From NCBI RefSeq assembly GCF_025999835.1, contig NZ_AP025628.1:2790001-2854000 (forward strand): a DNA stretch of 64,000 nt, given 5' to 3'. Below, piece by piece: positions 18,842 through 27,790 of the stretch (positions within the stretch are counted from its first letter, which is position 1; every line of letters starts with the position of its first letter). Origin of the DNA: Caldinitratiruptor microaerophilus. GTDB lineage: Bacteria; Bacillota; Sulfobacillia; Symbiobacteriales; ZC4RG38. The notes beneath the pieces were generated by a model. The model had not been told where the DNA came from and ran no database searches. It saw nothing but the letters and a program-made list of their open reading frames with translations. The position numbers and the translations under genes are program-made.

Positions 18842-19837
18842 TCAGAACTGGCGGTTCACGACGAACTCGGCGATCCGTTTCAGTGTGTGCCGGCTGGCCA
18901 GTTCAGGCACCTTCTCCAGCTGGGCGTACGCCCGGGCGAGGTACTCCTCGGCCCGGGAACGGGCGTACTGCAGCGATCCCGCCTCCTCCAGGATCGTCCG
19001 GACGCGCGCCAGGGCCTCGTCGTCGATGGAACGGGCGGCGATCACCCTGTGCAGCTCGGCGGCGCGCCCGCTGTGGGCGAGGGCGTGGAGGACGGGCAGG
19101 GTCAGGATCCCCTGCTTCAGGTCGCCCCCGACCGGCTTGCCGACCCGCTCGGCCGCACCGGTGAAGTCGAGGAGGTCGTCGGCGATCTGGAAGCTGATCC
19201 CCACGGCCAGGCCGTACTCGTAGAGCGCCTGCACCTGCTCCGGGGAGGCGCCCGCCACCAGCGCCCCGAGCCGGCAGGACTCGGCGATCAGGTACCCCGT
19301 CTTCCGGGCGATGCGCTCGAAGTAGTCGGCCTCCGTCTGCCCGGTGTCGAACGCCGTGGCGATCTGCATGAGCTCGCCCCGGCTCATCTCGAAGACCACG
19401 TCGGCCATGATCCGGACCACGCGGTTGTCGCCGGTCTGGGCGAGCAGGGAGAACGCCCGGGCGAAGAGGTAGTCTCCGGTTAGCACCGACACGGGGTTGG
19501 ACCAGCGGACGTTCACGGTCGGCCGGCCGCGGCGGAGCTGGGAGTCGTCGACCACGTCGTCGTGCACGAGGGTGGCCATGTGGATGAGCTCGACCGCGAC
19601 GGCCACCGGGATCAGGTCACCCAAGCGGCGGCCCGGGAAGCGCGACGCCAGCAAGAGAAGAGCCGGGCGGATGCGCTTGCCGCCGGCCCGCAAGAGATAC
19701 GTCGAGACCTCCCCGACCAGCCCGTCCTGCGTCGCCAGAGAGGCCTCGATGGCCTCCTCCACCTGCTGCAGTTCGGACTCGATCTCCCCGAACAGCTCCA
19801 GCGTGCTCCCGCGGGACGGCAGGGCCTGGGAGTTCAC
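18842..19837 (-). CDS. Polyprenyl diphosphate synthase (heptaprenyl/octaprenyl type)
   Basis: This trans-prenyltransferase extends allylic diphosphates with IPP, probably for the menaquinone side chain. The 331-residue protein carries the first Asp-rich motif HDDVVDDSQLRRGRPT and the second QIADDLLDFTGA, plus GGKRIRPALLLL. The product length cannot be set from sequence alone. No small regulatory subunit (HepS/HepT component I) or ubiE/menG gene is adjacent, so it may be a homodimer. It has its own promoter and stands between rex and whiA. Confidence 0.9.
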   Translation of the reverse strand: MNSQALPSRGSTLELFGEIESELQQVEEAIEASLATQDGLVGEVSTYLLRAGGKRIRPALLLLASRFPGRRLGDLIPVAVAVELIHMATLVHDDVVDDSQLRRGRPTVNVRWSNPVSVLTGDYLFARAFSLLAQTGDNRVVRIMADVVFEMSRGELMQIATAFDTGQTEADYFERIARKTGYLIAESCRLGALVAGASPEQVQALYEYGLAVGISFQIADDLLDFTGAAERVGKPVGGDLKQGILTLPVLHALAHSGRAAELHRVIAARSIDDEALARVRTILEEAGSLQYARSRAEEYLARAYAQLEKVPELASRHTLKRIAEFVVNRQF

Positions 19838-19939
19838 CCGATCACCTGCTTCAATGGATTTGCGGCCCGCCAGCCCTCTCCTTGGCGGGAACCGGCTCGT
19901 GAATGCGCCTGTGGCGCCTTTCCGGCTTGCCTGGGCCCC

Positions 19940-19968
19940 ATTGTAACGTATCTGCCGTGCACCGTAAA
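19940..19968 (-). promoter_or_regulatory. Predicted promoter of the polyprenyl synthase gene
   Basis: Minus-strand TTTACG (19968-19963), a 17-bp spacer and TACAAT (19945-19940). It lies about 100 bp before the gene start and just past the whiA stop. Confidence 0.5.
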
Positions 19969-19979
19969 TGGGCTCACGT

Positions 19980-20948
19980 TCACAAGGCCGGGCCCGAGCC
20001 TTCCGGGAAGAGGCCGGCCGCCAGCCGCAGGATCTGCCGCATCCGGTGGTTGGCCCCCGACTTGCCCACGGGCGGGTGACACAGCTCCCCGAGCTCGCGC
20101 AGGCTCAGGTCCGGGTGCTGCAGGCGCAGCTCCGCCATCTCCCGCAGCGCCGGGGAGAGCCTGCCCAGGAGCCCGGCCGCCGCCAGGCGGCGGATCGACT
20201 CCGCCTGCCGGGCGCCGGTCTCCACCGTCTTCTGCATGTTGGCCGCTTCCGCGTTCACTTCGCGGTTGATCCGGTTCTTGACCTCCTTGAGCACCCGCAC
20301 GTCCTCGTACCGGAGGCGCTGCTGGTGCGCCCCCACGAGCCCCAGGAACCGCACCACGTGGGCGGCTTCCTTCACGTACACGACCACCGACTCCCGCCGC
20401 CGCGCCACCCGCGCCGGCAGGCCGAGTCGTCCGAGCAGCCGCGCCAGGTGCTCGGCCACCTCGGGCCCGGGGCTGGTGAGCTCGAGGTGGTGGCCGCGAT
20501 CCGGCCGGCTGACCCACCCCGCGCCCAGGAAGAAGCCCCGCAGGAAGGCCCGGGCGTCGCAGTCCCGCTCCCACACGGAAGGCGGGAGTTCAGACCGGAG
20601 CTCGCCGCCCGGACCCAGGATGGAGGCCGCCTGCAGGAGCGCCACCAGCTCCGGCTGGGGCGGCACGCGCACCCGGAAGGTGAGACCCTTGCGGAGCCGC
20701 CGCCGGCGCTCGACCACCACCTCGGTCCGCACGCCGGCCTCCTCGCGCAGGAGCCGGAGCGCCTTGCGGGCAGTGGCGGCGTGGCCGGTCTCCAGGGTGA
20801 GGCCGACCTGTCCCCCGCCCCGCAGGCTCAGGATCCCCGCCGCGCGCACGAGGCCGGCGAGCTCCGCCCGCCGGTCGCAGGCGTCGGAGGGCCACACCCG
20901 CGACAGCTCGTCCCGCACGCCGGCGGAAAAGGGGGCCTGGTCGCTCAT
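19980..20948 (-). CDS. whiA: Sporulation/division regulator WhiA
   Basis: WhiA is a DNA-binding protein with a degenerate LAGLIDADG homing-endonuclease-like N-terminal half and a C-terminal helix-turn-helix. The 322-residue protein shows FLRGFFLGAGWVSRPDRGHHLEL, the linker VKNRINREVNAEAANMQKT and the HTH portion LRLQHPDLSLRELGELCHP-PVGKSGANHRM. The ATG at 20948 overlaps the yvcK stop in ATGA; the open frame continues upstream but is a yvcK shadow. The rapZ-yvcK-whiA order is typical of Firmicutes and Actinobacteria. Confidence 0.96.
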   Translation of the reverse strand: MSDQAPFSAGVRDELSRVWPSDACDRRAELAGLVRAAGILSLRGGGQVGLTLETGHAATARKALRLLREEAGVRTEVVVERRRRLRKGLTFRVRVPPQPELVALLQAASILGPGGELRSELPPSVWERDCDARAFLRGFFLGAGWVSRPDRGHHLELTSPGPEVAEHLARLLGRLGLPARVARRRESVVVYVKEAAHVVRFLGLVGAHQQRLRYEDVRVLKEVKNRINREVNAEAANMQKTVETGARQAESIRRLAAAGLLGRLSPALREMAELRLQHPDLSLRELGELCHPPVGKSGANHRMRQILRLAAGLFPEGSGPAL

Positions 20949-22405
20949 GGACGATCCCTGCGCGCCGCCCCGGGCGCCGCCTCCGGTTGCGGCCCCCCGC
21001 CGGCCGGGGCGCCGGACCGCGTGGGGGCCGGCGCCGCCTCGCCGGCGCGACGGGCCAGCAGGCGCTCCTGCTCGCGCAGGCGCTGGCGCAACCAGAGCTG
21101 GTCCCACGGCGGCCGGTCGGCCCGGGACGGGTGGACAAGCATGAGGCGGGCGATCACCGTCGCCAGCCGGCCGGGGTGGTGGCGTACCAGATCGGCGTCC
21201 GTGTCGGCGACGTCGGCGCGGACCACCTGGACGCCCAGGCGCTCGATCTCGGCCACGTCCACGGGTACCGGCCGCGCCCCCTGCGTGGCGTAGCGCTGCT
21301 CGACGTGCGCCGGCACCGGGGCGGTGTTGACGACCACCCAGTCGATCAGCCCCTGCCCGGCGTGGGCGAGGATCGCCCGGACGTGGTCGGCGGCCGTGTA
21401 CGCGTCCGTCTCGCCGGGCTGGGTCATGACGTTGCAGACGTAGATCTTCACGGCGGGGGAACGACGGATGGCCTCGGCGATCCCGGGGACCAGGAGGTTG
21501 GGGAGGATGCTGGTGTAGAGGCTGCCCGGCCCCAGGACGATGGCGTCGGCCTCGGCGATGGCCTGCAGGGCGTCGGCCACGGGCGCGGCGTCGGGCGGGT
21601 CCAGGAAGACCCGCCGGACGGCCCCGCCCGCCCGGGCGATGGCCGACTCGCCGGCGACCACGCGCCCGTCGGCCAGCTCGGCGTGCAGGCGGACGTCGTC
21701 CAGGGTCGACGGGATCACGCGGCCCCGGACCGCCAGCACCTGGCTGGAGGCACGCACGGCCTCGTAGAAGTCGCCGGTGGCCTCGGTCATGGCGAGGATG
21801 AAGAGATTGCCGAAGCTGTGGCCGGAGAGCCCCTCGCCCTGCTCGAAGCGGTGCTGGAACAGCCGCTCCATGAGGGGCTCGGTGTCCGCCAGGGCGACCA
21901 GGCAGTTGCGGATGTCCCCCGGGGGCAGGATGCCGAACTCGCTGCGCAAGCGGCCGGAGGAGCCGCCGTCGTCCGCCACGGTGACGATGGCGGTCAGGTT
22001 CGCCGTGTACTCCTTCAGGCCGCGCAGGACGGCCGGCAGCCCCGTCCCGCCGCCGATGGCCACCACCCGCGGCCCCCGGAAGAGCTGCCGCCGCCGGTAG
22101 AACTTCTCCGCCATGCCCCGCTCGCCGGGGTTCAGGGTCTCGAGCACGCTGCGGACCAGGCCATACACCGACGCAGCCGCCAGGCCCACGCCGGCCAAGG
22201 CGAGCAGCCCGGCGACGAGCCCCGAGGGGACGGGCCCGCGGGCCGTGGCCCACCGGGTGAGAGCGCCCTCCAGGCGGGCGAAGAGGCGGCCCTGCTCGAG
22301 GACGACCGAAACGCTCAGGCCCAGCAGCGCGATGCCGGCCGCGAACAGGAGCAGCCAGCGCTTGAGGCCGAGGCCGGGTTGGAACCAGCGCCAGATCCGG
22401 TTCAT
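20945..22405 (-). CDS. YvcK/GlmR-family regulator with N-terminal membrane segment
   Basis: YvcK (GlmR) binds UDP-GlcNAc and directs carbon to cell-wall precursor synthesis through GlmS in Bacillus. The 486-residue protein has two N-terminal membrane helices (about 15-40 and 60-85), then the CofD-like domain: VVAIGGGTGLPAVLRGLK, VTVADDGGSSGRLR, LPPGDIRNCLVAL, LGPGSLYTSILPNLLVPG and PGETDAYTAADHV. The short B. subtilis form lacks such a membrane anchor; anchored versions occur in other Firmicutes. ATGA overlaps link it to rapZ upstream and whiA downstream. Confidence 0.93.
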   Translation of the reverse strand: MNRIWRWFQPGLGLKRWLLLFAAGIALLGLSVSVVLEQGRLFARLEGALTRWATARGPVPSGLVAGLLALAGVGLAAASVYGLVRSVLETLNPGERGMAEKFYRRRQLFRGPRVVAIGGGTGLPAVLRGLKEYTANLTAIVTVADDGGSSGRLRSEFGILPPGDIRNCLVALADTEPLMERLFQHRFEQGEGLSGHSFGNLFILAMTEATGDFYEAVRASSQVLAVRGRVIPSTLDDVRLHAELADGRVVAGESAIARAGGAVRRVFLDPPDAAPVADALQAIAEADAIVLGPGSLYTSILPNLLVPGIAEAIRRSPAVKIYVCNVMTQPGETDAYTAADHVRAILAHAGQGLIDWVVVNTAPVPAHVEQRYATQGARPVPVDVAEIERLGVQVVRADVADTDADLVRHHPGRLATVIARLMLVHPSRADRPPWDQLWLRQRLREQERLLARRAGEAAPAPTRSGAPAGGGPQPEAAPGAARRDRP

Positions 22406-23295
22406 TCTCGCTCCTCTGCCCGGACCGCCCGGGCGTCGCGGTGCTCGACCGTCACCCGGTAGCCGCGCTCGCCCAGCCACTGGGCCAGCTGGCGCGCGAC
22501 CACCACCGACCGGTGCTGGCCTCCGGTGCACCCCACCGCGATGGTGAGCTGGGTCTTGCCCTCGGCCTCGTACTGCGGCAGGAGGAAGCCCAGGAGACCC
22601 TGCAGGCGCCGCAGGAACTTCCGGGTGACGGCCCAGCGGTTGACGTACTCCTCCACGGCCGGGTCCTCGCCCGTGCGGTCGCGGAGCGACTGCACGTAAT
22701 GCGGGTTCGGAAGGAAGCGGACGTCGAAGACGAGGTCGGCATCCATGGGCAGGCCGTGCTTGAAGCCGAACGACACGACGTGGACCAGGAGGCCGGGGCG
22801 CCCGTTCTGCGAGTCCTGCCCGAGCAGTTTGACGATCTCCTGGCGAAGCTGGTTCACCGTCATGTTCGATGTGTCGACGATGTACCCGGCGCGACCCCTG
22901 AGCTCCTCGAGGAGGCGGCGCTCCCGGCGGATCGCCTCCTCAATGCGGCCTTCCGCCGCCAGCGGGTGGCGGTGCCGGGACTCCTTGTACCGGCGGACCA
23001 GGACGGCGTCGGACGCTTCCAGGAAGAGGATCGTGTAGGGATAGCCGGCACGCTCCAGCTCGTCGAGCGCGCTCAGGGTCTGGGAGAAGAACTCCCCGCC
23101 CCGGATGTCGATGCCCAGCGCCAGGCGGCTGATCTTCCCCTCGGATTGTACGCAGAGTTCCGCCATTTTAGGAATGAAGGCGGGGGGCAGGTTGTCGACG
23201 CAGAAGTAGCCAACGTCCTCCAGACTCTTGAGGGCCTCCGTCTTCCCGGCCCCGCTGAGGCCGGTGACGATGACCAGCCGCACGTTCGGCTGCAC
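22402..23295 (-). CDS. rapZ: RapZ/YvcJ nucleotide-binding protein
   Basis: This 297-residue P-loop protein has Walker A GLSGAGKT at residues 12-19, a DNLPPAFIPK segment, and the C-terminal UDP-GlcNAc/GlcN6P-binding region IAVGCTGGQHRSVVVA. In E. coli RapZ adapts RNase E to GlmZ; in Bacillus YvcJ is a GTPase linked to competence and has no known sRNA partner. It is first in the rapZ-yvcK-whiA run, with an ATGA overlap to yvcK, and starts 7 bp after the PHP gene ends. Confidence 0.94.
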   Translation of the reverse strand: MQPNVRLVIVTGLSGAGKTEALKSLEDVGYFCVDNLPPAFIPKMAELCVQSEGKISRLALGIDIRGGEFFSQTLSALDELERAGYPYTILFLEASDAVLVRRYKESRHRHPLAAEGRIEEAIRRERRLLEELRGRAGYIVDTSNMTVNQLRQEIVKLLGQDSQNGRPGLLVHVVSFGFKHGLPMDADLVFDVRFLPNPHYVQSLRDRTGEDPAVEEYVNRWAVTRKFLRRLQGLLGFLLPQYEAEGKTQLTIAVGCTGGQHRSVVVARQLAQWLGERGYRVTVEHRDARAVRAEERE

Positions 23296-23301
23296 GTCGG
23301 A

Positions 23302-24186
23302 TCACCTCGGGGCCGTGCCGGACCCGGGAGGCGACACGGTCACCTCGGAAGTTCGCCCCCGCTCTCCCCCTTCCTGCCGGATCTCGCTGCCACCCCGGCC
23401 GGCGGGGCGGCCGGTCGCGGCGGCCGCGCGGCGCGGCAGGTCGGGCCCGCCGCGTGCACCGACCACCTGCTCCGGGCCGACACCGGCCGCCCGGGCCAGC
23501 GCCACGGCCCGGTCCAGGTCCCCGACCCGCTCCGGGGCGTGGGCGTCGGAGCCGAGCGAGAAGAGCGCCCCCTCCCGGGCGGCGATGCGGCAGTATTCCA
23601 CGGTCATGTGCTCGTGGCCGGCGCTCAGCTCCAGCGCCGTGCCCCGCCCGGCGCACGCCCGGGCCAGCTCCCGGGTGTCGACGTCGAAGCCCCATCCCGG
23701 GTGCGCGACGATGTCGACGGAGTGGCGCAGCACCGCCTGCACCAGGGCGCGGGTGGCGACCTCCCTGGCCCGGGCCCGGACGCGGGGGGAGGGCCACCCG
23801 CGCGCGGCGTAGTGGGGGCCGAGGAGCCGCCAGGCGTCCCGCAGGGTCGGCGGCAGGACGGTCGGGTGCAGCGCGACGATCACCAGGTCGAGGGAGGACA
23901 GGAGGTCCGCCGGGACGTCGAGGTCGCCCTCCGGGGTCACGACGTTGGCCTCCACCCCCGCCAGGACCCGCAGCCCGGGCACCCGCGCCCGCACGCGCGC
24001 CACGTCCCGCTGCATCGCCCGGAGGCCGTCCGCCGTCGCCCGGATCCAGGGCCAGCTGCGGGGGCCGTGGTCGGCGATGCCCACCGCCTCCAGCCCGCGC
24101 GCCAGGGCCGCCCGGACGTTGTCCTCCACCGTGCCGCGGCCGTGGCTGTAGCGTGTGTGGGTGTGGTAGTCGGCGACGATCTCCAT
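23302..24186 (-). CDS. PHP-domain phosphoesterase
   Basis: This 294-residue metal-dependent phosphoesterase of the PHP family is closest in layout to YcdX-type. Metal ligands are visible in ADYHTHTRYSHGRGT (H-X-H), GIADHGPR, VLAGVEANVV, ALHPT, VAHPGWGF and SLGSDAHAPERVG. The last 55 residues are a Gly/Arg-rich tail without clear structure. It sits between the cupin phosphoglucose isomerase and rapZ on the same strand with gaps of 26 and 6 bp, so it is in the same transcription unit. The substrate is unknown. Confidence 0.88.
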   Translation of the reverse strand: MEIVADYHTHTRYSHGRGTVEDNVRAALARGLEAVGIADHGPRSWPWIRATADGLRAMQRDVARVRARVPGLRVLAGVEANVVTPEGDLDVPADLLSSLDLVIVALHPTVLPPTLRDAWRLLGPHYAARGWPSPRVRARAREVATRALVQAVLRHSVDIVAHPGWGFDVDTRELARACAGRGTALELSAGHEHMTVEYCRIAAREGALFSLGSDAHAPERVGDLDRAVALARAAGVGPEQVVGARGGPDLPRRAAAATGRPAGRGGSEIRQEGGERGRTSEVTVSPPGSGTAPR

Positions 24187-24212
24187 CGGTCGTCGTGTGC
24201 GCCGGCCGCGGC

Positions 24213-25007
24213 CTACCCGGCAACCCCGCGCATCAGCGCCTCTCCCCGTTCCTGGGGTCGGACGAGGTACGCGTAGCGGGACGGATCGGCAGCCGCCGCC
24301 CGGTACAGCGGGACGGCGGGGTCCAGGCCCAGGTCCGGTTGCGGGGCGGCGGACACGACCCGGAGGGACGGCACGGCCCCGTAGAGGGGGTTGGGCACGA
24401 ACCGCGGCTCGCCGCCGTCGCCGGTCACGCAGTAGTACGCGCCGCCCCGCCTCAGCCGGTAGGGTTCGTACAGGGAGCGGAAGTCCTTCTCGACCAGGTT
24501 GGACATGACGAGGACGTCCGGCCCGGGGTTGATCGTGATGTGGCCGTAACCGGGCGGGATCAGGACCTTGTCACCCGGGGTCGCCTTCACCAGCACCACG
24601 TCCGACACCCCGTCTCCGCTGCGGCGCTGGAGCAGGTACCAGGCCGTGCCGTGGAGCACCTCGTAGATCTCCGGGTAGGGCAGGTTCGCCCCGGGCACGT
24701 CCGGGTGGTAGTGGCCGGCCGTCTTGGCGAACTCCCGTCCCACCCGCACGGGGAGGATCACGGTGATGTCGTAGCGCAGGCCGTGCGCGTGCAGCCGCTC
24801 CCGGTCCTGCGGGAACCCGACGTCCCGATACATGTAGTAGAGCTCGTCCGGCCCCGACGCGGCCGGATCCTCCAGGACCTCCCGCATCTCGGCCAGCGTC
24901 CGTACCGCCGGGGTCACGGGCGGCAGGCCGCCCCTGAACTCGAGGCGCCCTGTCCCGGGGTCGACCGCCAGCGGCAGCGCGGCCTTGCCCTCCAGACTCG
25001 TGAGCAC
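24213..25007 (-). CDS. Cupin-type (archaeal-like) glucose-6-phosphate isomerase
   Basis: The 264-residue protein fits the cupin phosphoglucose isomerase family (cPGI) first known from Thermococcales, which interconverts glucose-6-phosphate and fructose-6-phosphate with a bound metal. Ligands are seen in TAGHYHPD, PEIYEVLHG and YGHITINPGPD. The C-terminus is longer than in the archaeal enzymes by about 70 residues. The GTG at 25007 is chosen because AAGGAG lies 7-10 bp before it; the frame is open upstream but runs through a noncoding gap. Its product feeds GlmS, which fits the neighbouring UDP-GlcNAc-related regulators. Confidence 0.85.
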   Translation of the reverse strand: MLTSLEGKAALPLAVDPGTGRLEFRGGLPPVTPAVRTLAEMREVLEDPAASGPDELYYMYRDVGFPQDRERLHAHGLRYDITVILPVRVGREFAKTAGHYHPDVPGANLPYPEIYEVLHGTAWYLLQRRSGDGVSDVVLVKATPGDKVLIPPGYGHITINPGPDVLVMSNLVEKDFRSLYEPYRLRRGGAYYCVTGDGGEPRFVPNPLYGAVPSLRVVSAAPQPDLGLDPAVPLYRAAAADPSRYAYLVRPQERGEALMRGVAG

Positions 25008-25253
25008 GCGACCACTCCTTCGCCCTTGCGGATCGGAGGCCGGGCACGCATGCGACCCCCGCTTCATTCTACCCCAGGACGGGAAGCTCATCGCTCGCGT
25101 GCGGCGCCCGCCGGTGCCGCCGGAGGCAGGCCCGGTGCGTTGGGACCAACCTGCGTCCGGCACGGGGCACGCCCGGGAAGCCACTTCGCCAGACGGGGTC
25201 GTAGGCGGCGACCGTTGTTCCATCGGGAGGGACACGAGTCCGCGCGGCAGGGC

Positions 25254-25272
25254 ATCTGCAGTTTTTGCAGAT
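25254..25272. repeat. Small perfect hairpin in a 358-bp divergent gap
   Basis: ATCTGCA (25254-25260) and TGCAGAT (25266-25272) pair around GTTTT. The gap 25008-25365 between the divergent cPGI and CPBP genes otherwise holds only a -10-like TAGAAT at 25327-25332 for the CPBP gene. No ORF there looks real. Confidence 0.5.
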
Positions 25273-25365
25273 CGGCGGCCCGTAAAGTGCGGGGCGGAGC
25301 GCGCGGTCCGGGCGGCTGGAACCTGGTAGAATGGAGGTGTACCGCCGGTTCCACCCACCCTTCCC

Positions 25366-26394
25366 GTGAAAGGTCGGCTCCGCTTGGCTCACTCTGGCGT
25401 CCGCAACCGTCCCGGGGGCCCGCCGTCCCTGGCCCGTGCGAACGCCTACTTCGCCGCCGCCGTGGCGGCGGGGTGGCTCACGGCCCCGCTCCAGCAGCGG
25501 CTGGGTCTGGCCGGGGTGACGGTGTCCCAGGTCCTCCTGTTCGTGGTCCTCCCCCTCCTCTTCAGCCGCGGCCACGCCGTGCGGGAGACGTTCCGGCTGC
25601 GGCCGGTGAGCACAGAGGTCGTGGCGCGCAGCCTCCTGGCGGGGGGACTGGCCTGGGTGGCGGCCCAGGGCGTCGCCGCCGCCATCGTCCTGGGCATGCT
25701 GGCCGTGGGCGCCCGGCCGCCCAACCCGTACGCGGTGCTCCTCGCCCCGGGAACCCCGGCATGGGTCCTGATCCTCTTCATGGCCGGGGTGCCGGCGCTC
25801 GCGGAGGAGTTCGCCTTCCGGGGGCTCGTCCTCTCCGGTTACCGCTCGCTGGGCCCGAGCGCCGCCTGGGTCGCCGCCGGCCTCCTCTTCGGCCTCATGC
25901 ACATGTCCCTGCTCCGGCTGCCCAACCTCGCCGGGCTGGGCATGCTCTTCGCCTACGCGGTGCAGCGAACCGGCTCGCTGATCCCCGCCGTGGTCATGCA
26001 CTTCACCAACAACGCCCTGACACTGGGGTTGTACCTCGCCGCCGGCCGGCCGGACAGCGTCCCGGAGACGGCGAGCGCCGCCGGCCCGGGGGCTCTCCTC
26101 TGGATCGTGCTCGGCGCCGCCACCCTCCCGGCGCTTCGGGCCGCCGTGCGCGGGCTGCACGGGCCCCGCGGCGTCCGGGCGCCCGCGGCCCTCGCGGATG
26201 GCGGGCCCCCGCCCTCGGGAGCCGAAACCGACGCCGCAGAGCCCGAGGCGCCGGTGGCAGTGGGGCCACGGACAGCCGCAGGCCCCGGACCGGTGGTCCG
26301 GGGCCTGGAGGACTGGCTGCCGCTCCTTCTGGCACTGCCGCTCATCCTGCCGATGATGGCGGCCGAGGTGCACCAAGCCTTCGCGAGCGGCTAG
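25366..26394 (+). CDS. CPBP-family intramembrane metalloprotease
   Basis: This 342-residue polytopic protein has about eight hydrophobic helices. The CPBP (Abi/CAAX-like) motifs are complete: EE at 147-148 followed by FR at 151-152 (AEEFAFRGLVL), His179 in FGLMHMS, and His212 with Asn215/216 in MHFTNNA. Relatives process prenylated or secreted peptides, or act in bacteriocin self-immunity, but the substrate here is unknown. The start is GTG. A Pro-rich linker (about 265-310) precedes a final membrane helix (LPLLLALPLILPMMA). Monocistronic, it converges on the radical SAM gene. Confidence 0.88.
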   Translation: MKGRLRLAHSGVRNRPGGPPSLARANAYFAAAVAAGWLTAPLQQRLGLAGVTVSQVLLFVVLPLLFSRGHAVRETFRLRPVSTEVVARSLLAGGLAWVAAQGVAAAIVLGMLAVGARPPNPYAVLLAPGTPAWVLILFMAGVPALAEEFAFRGLVLSGYRSLGPSAAWVAAGLLFGLMHMSLLRLPNLAGLGMLFAYAVQRTGSLIPAVVMHFTNNALTLGLYLAAGRPDSVPETASAAGPGALLWIVLGAATLPALRAAVRGLHGPRGVRAPAALADGGPPPSGAETDAAEPEAPVAVGPRTAAGPGPVVRGLEDWLPLLLALPLILPMMAAEVHQAFASG

Positions 26395-26421
26395 CCGGGC
26401 CGGCGCGCGGCGGCCGGCGTA

Positions 26422-27558
26422 TCACCCCGCGGCGGCGCGCGCCGCCGGCGGGACGTAGACGCAGGAAGGATCGCTGGCAAGGTGGTCGCCCGTCAAGGCC
26501 CAGGCCCGGGCCCGGGACCCGCCGCAGACGAACCGGTACTCGCAGACCCCGCACTTGCCCTTGAGGAGGTCGGGGTTGCGCAGCTCCCGGAAGAGCGGGG
26601 ACTCGCGGTAGATCTTCGCCAGCGGCTGCTCGCGCACGTTGCCGGCGACGAGGGGCAGGAACCCGCTGGGGCAGACCTCGCCGATGTGCGAGATGAACAC
26701 GAAGCCGCGGGCGTCGTTCACGCCGTACGACCCGAACCGGCCCGGCAGGGGGATGTCCGGCGCGTACGTCGGGGCGCCGCCTGCAGCCCCGTCACCCCGC
26801 CCGGGCGCCACGCGGGCCGGCCCCGGCAGCTCGCCGCCCATCTGCAGGGCGACCCGCCGGTAGAACGGCGCCTCCGTGGTCTTCACGGCGAACGGCACGC
26901 GGCCGCTCAGTTCCCACGCCCAGCGCAGGACCCGCTCGTGTTCCTCCGGGCTCACGAGGTCCTCGGCGACCCCCCGGCCGACCGGCACCAGGAAGAACAA
27001 GCTCCACAGCACGGCCCCGAGCTCCTCGACCAGCCGGGCGATGTCTTCCAGCTCGCCGATGCTGTACCGGGAGATGGTGGTGTTGATCTGCACCTCCATC
27101 CCCGCCTCGCGCGCGTAGCGGATGCCGTTCATGGTCCAGTCGAACGAGCCGCGGACCTTGCGGAAGGCGTCGTGGGTCTCGGCGCTGGCGCCGTCGAGGC
27201 TGAACGAAACCCGCCGGAGCCCGGCCTCGGCGGCCTTGCGCATTGCCTCGCGCTTCACCAGGGCGGTGCCGCTGGGGCTCGACGAGACCCGCAGGCCGAT
27301 CGAGGTACCGTAGCGGATGAGGTCATAGAAGTCCGGGCGCATGAGGGGATCGCCGCCCGTGAGGACGAAGACCGGGCTCCCCAGCTCCCGCACCTGGTCC
27401 ATGAGCCGGTAACCCTCTTCGGTGGTGAGCTCCAGCGGGTTCCGGTGGGGGATCGCCTCTGCCCGGCAGTGCTTGCAGGCCAGGGCGCAGGCCCGGGTGA
27501 TCTCCCAGATCACCACCAGGGGCCTCTCGTCGAAGTCCCAGGTCTTGGGCTGAAACAC
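26422..27558 (-). CDS. Radical SAM/SPASM protein
   Basis: The 378-residue protein has the radical SAM cluster motif C24-X3-C28-X2-C31 (TRACALACKHC), the GGDPL motif (VLTGGDPLMRPD), and a C-terminal SPASM-like cysteine set (EVCPSGF, KCGVCEYRFVCGGSRARAW, DPSCVYV) for auxiliary Fe-S clusters. The ERPLVVIWEITRAC start resembles the radical SAM families near NirJ/AhbD heme-modifying enzymes and the TIGR04053 group; I cannot separate these. No peptide precursor gene was found beside it. It is followed upstream by a divergent thioredoxin fusion gene. Confidence 0.88.
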   Translation of the reverse strand: MFQPKTWDFDERPLVVIWEITRACALACKHCRAEAIPHRNPLELTTEEGYRLMDQVRELGSPVFVLTGGDPLMRPDFYDLIRYGTSIGLRVSSSPSGTALVKREAMRKAAEAGLRRVSFSLDGASAETHDAFRKVRGSFDWTMNGIRYAREAGMEVQINTTISRYSIGELEDIARLVEELGAVLWSLFFLVPVGRGVAEDLVSPEEHERVLRWAWELSGRVPFAVKTTEAPFYRRVALQMGGELPGPARVAPGRGDGAAGGAPTYAPDIPLPGRFGSYGVNDARGFVFISHIGEVCPSGFLPLVAGNVREQPLAKIYRESPLFRELRNPDLLKGKCGVCEYRFVCGGSRARAWALTGDHLASDPSCVYVPPAARAAAG

Positions 27559-27729
27559 CGGTGCTCACTCCTCCGGGGTGACCGGCGCAGGGGCTGGCCC
27601 TGCCCGCCCCTAACGTAGCCGGGAAACGCGCTCCGGGCCGTGACGGACATCACGCACCGTGGGGGACTCTTTGCCGGGTGCCGTCTGCCTTCCTGCAAGG
27701 CCTCCGCCCCCGCATACTCCCGGGGGTAC

Positions 27730-27758
27730 TTGAGCCCGGCAGGCCCGCACGGTAAAGT
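27730..27758 (+). promoter_or_regulatory. Predicted promoter of the thioredoxin-fusion gene
   Basis: TTGAGC (27730-27735), a 17-bp spacer and TAAAGT (27753-27758), 33 bp before the ATG. Confidence 0.5.
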
Positions 27759-27790
27759 AAGGGCAGACCAACGTTCAGGGAGCGTCGTCC

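Noticed and set aside
19980-22253. A 757-residue WhiA with a long N-terminal extension
   Set aside because: The extension is a yvcK shadow; WhiA starts at the ATGA overlap at 20948.
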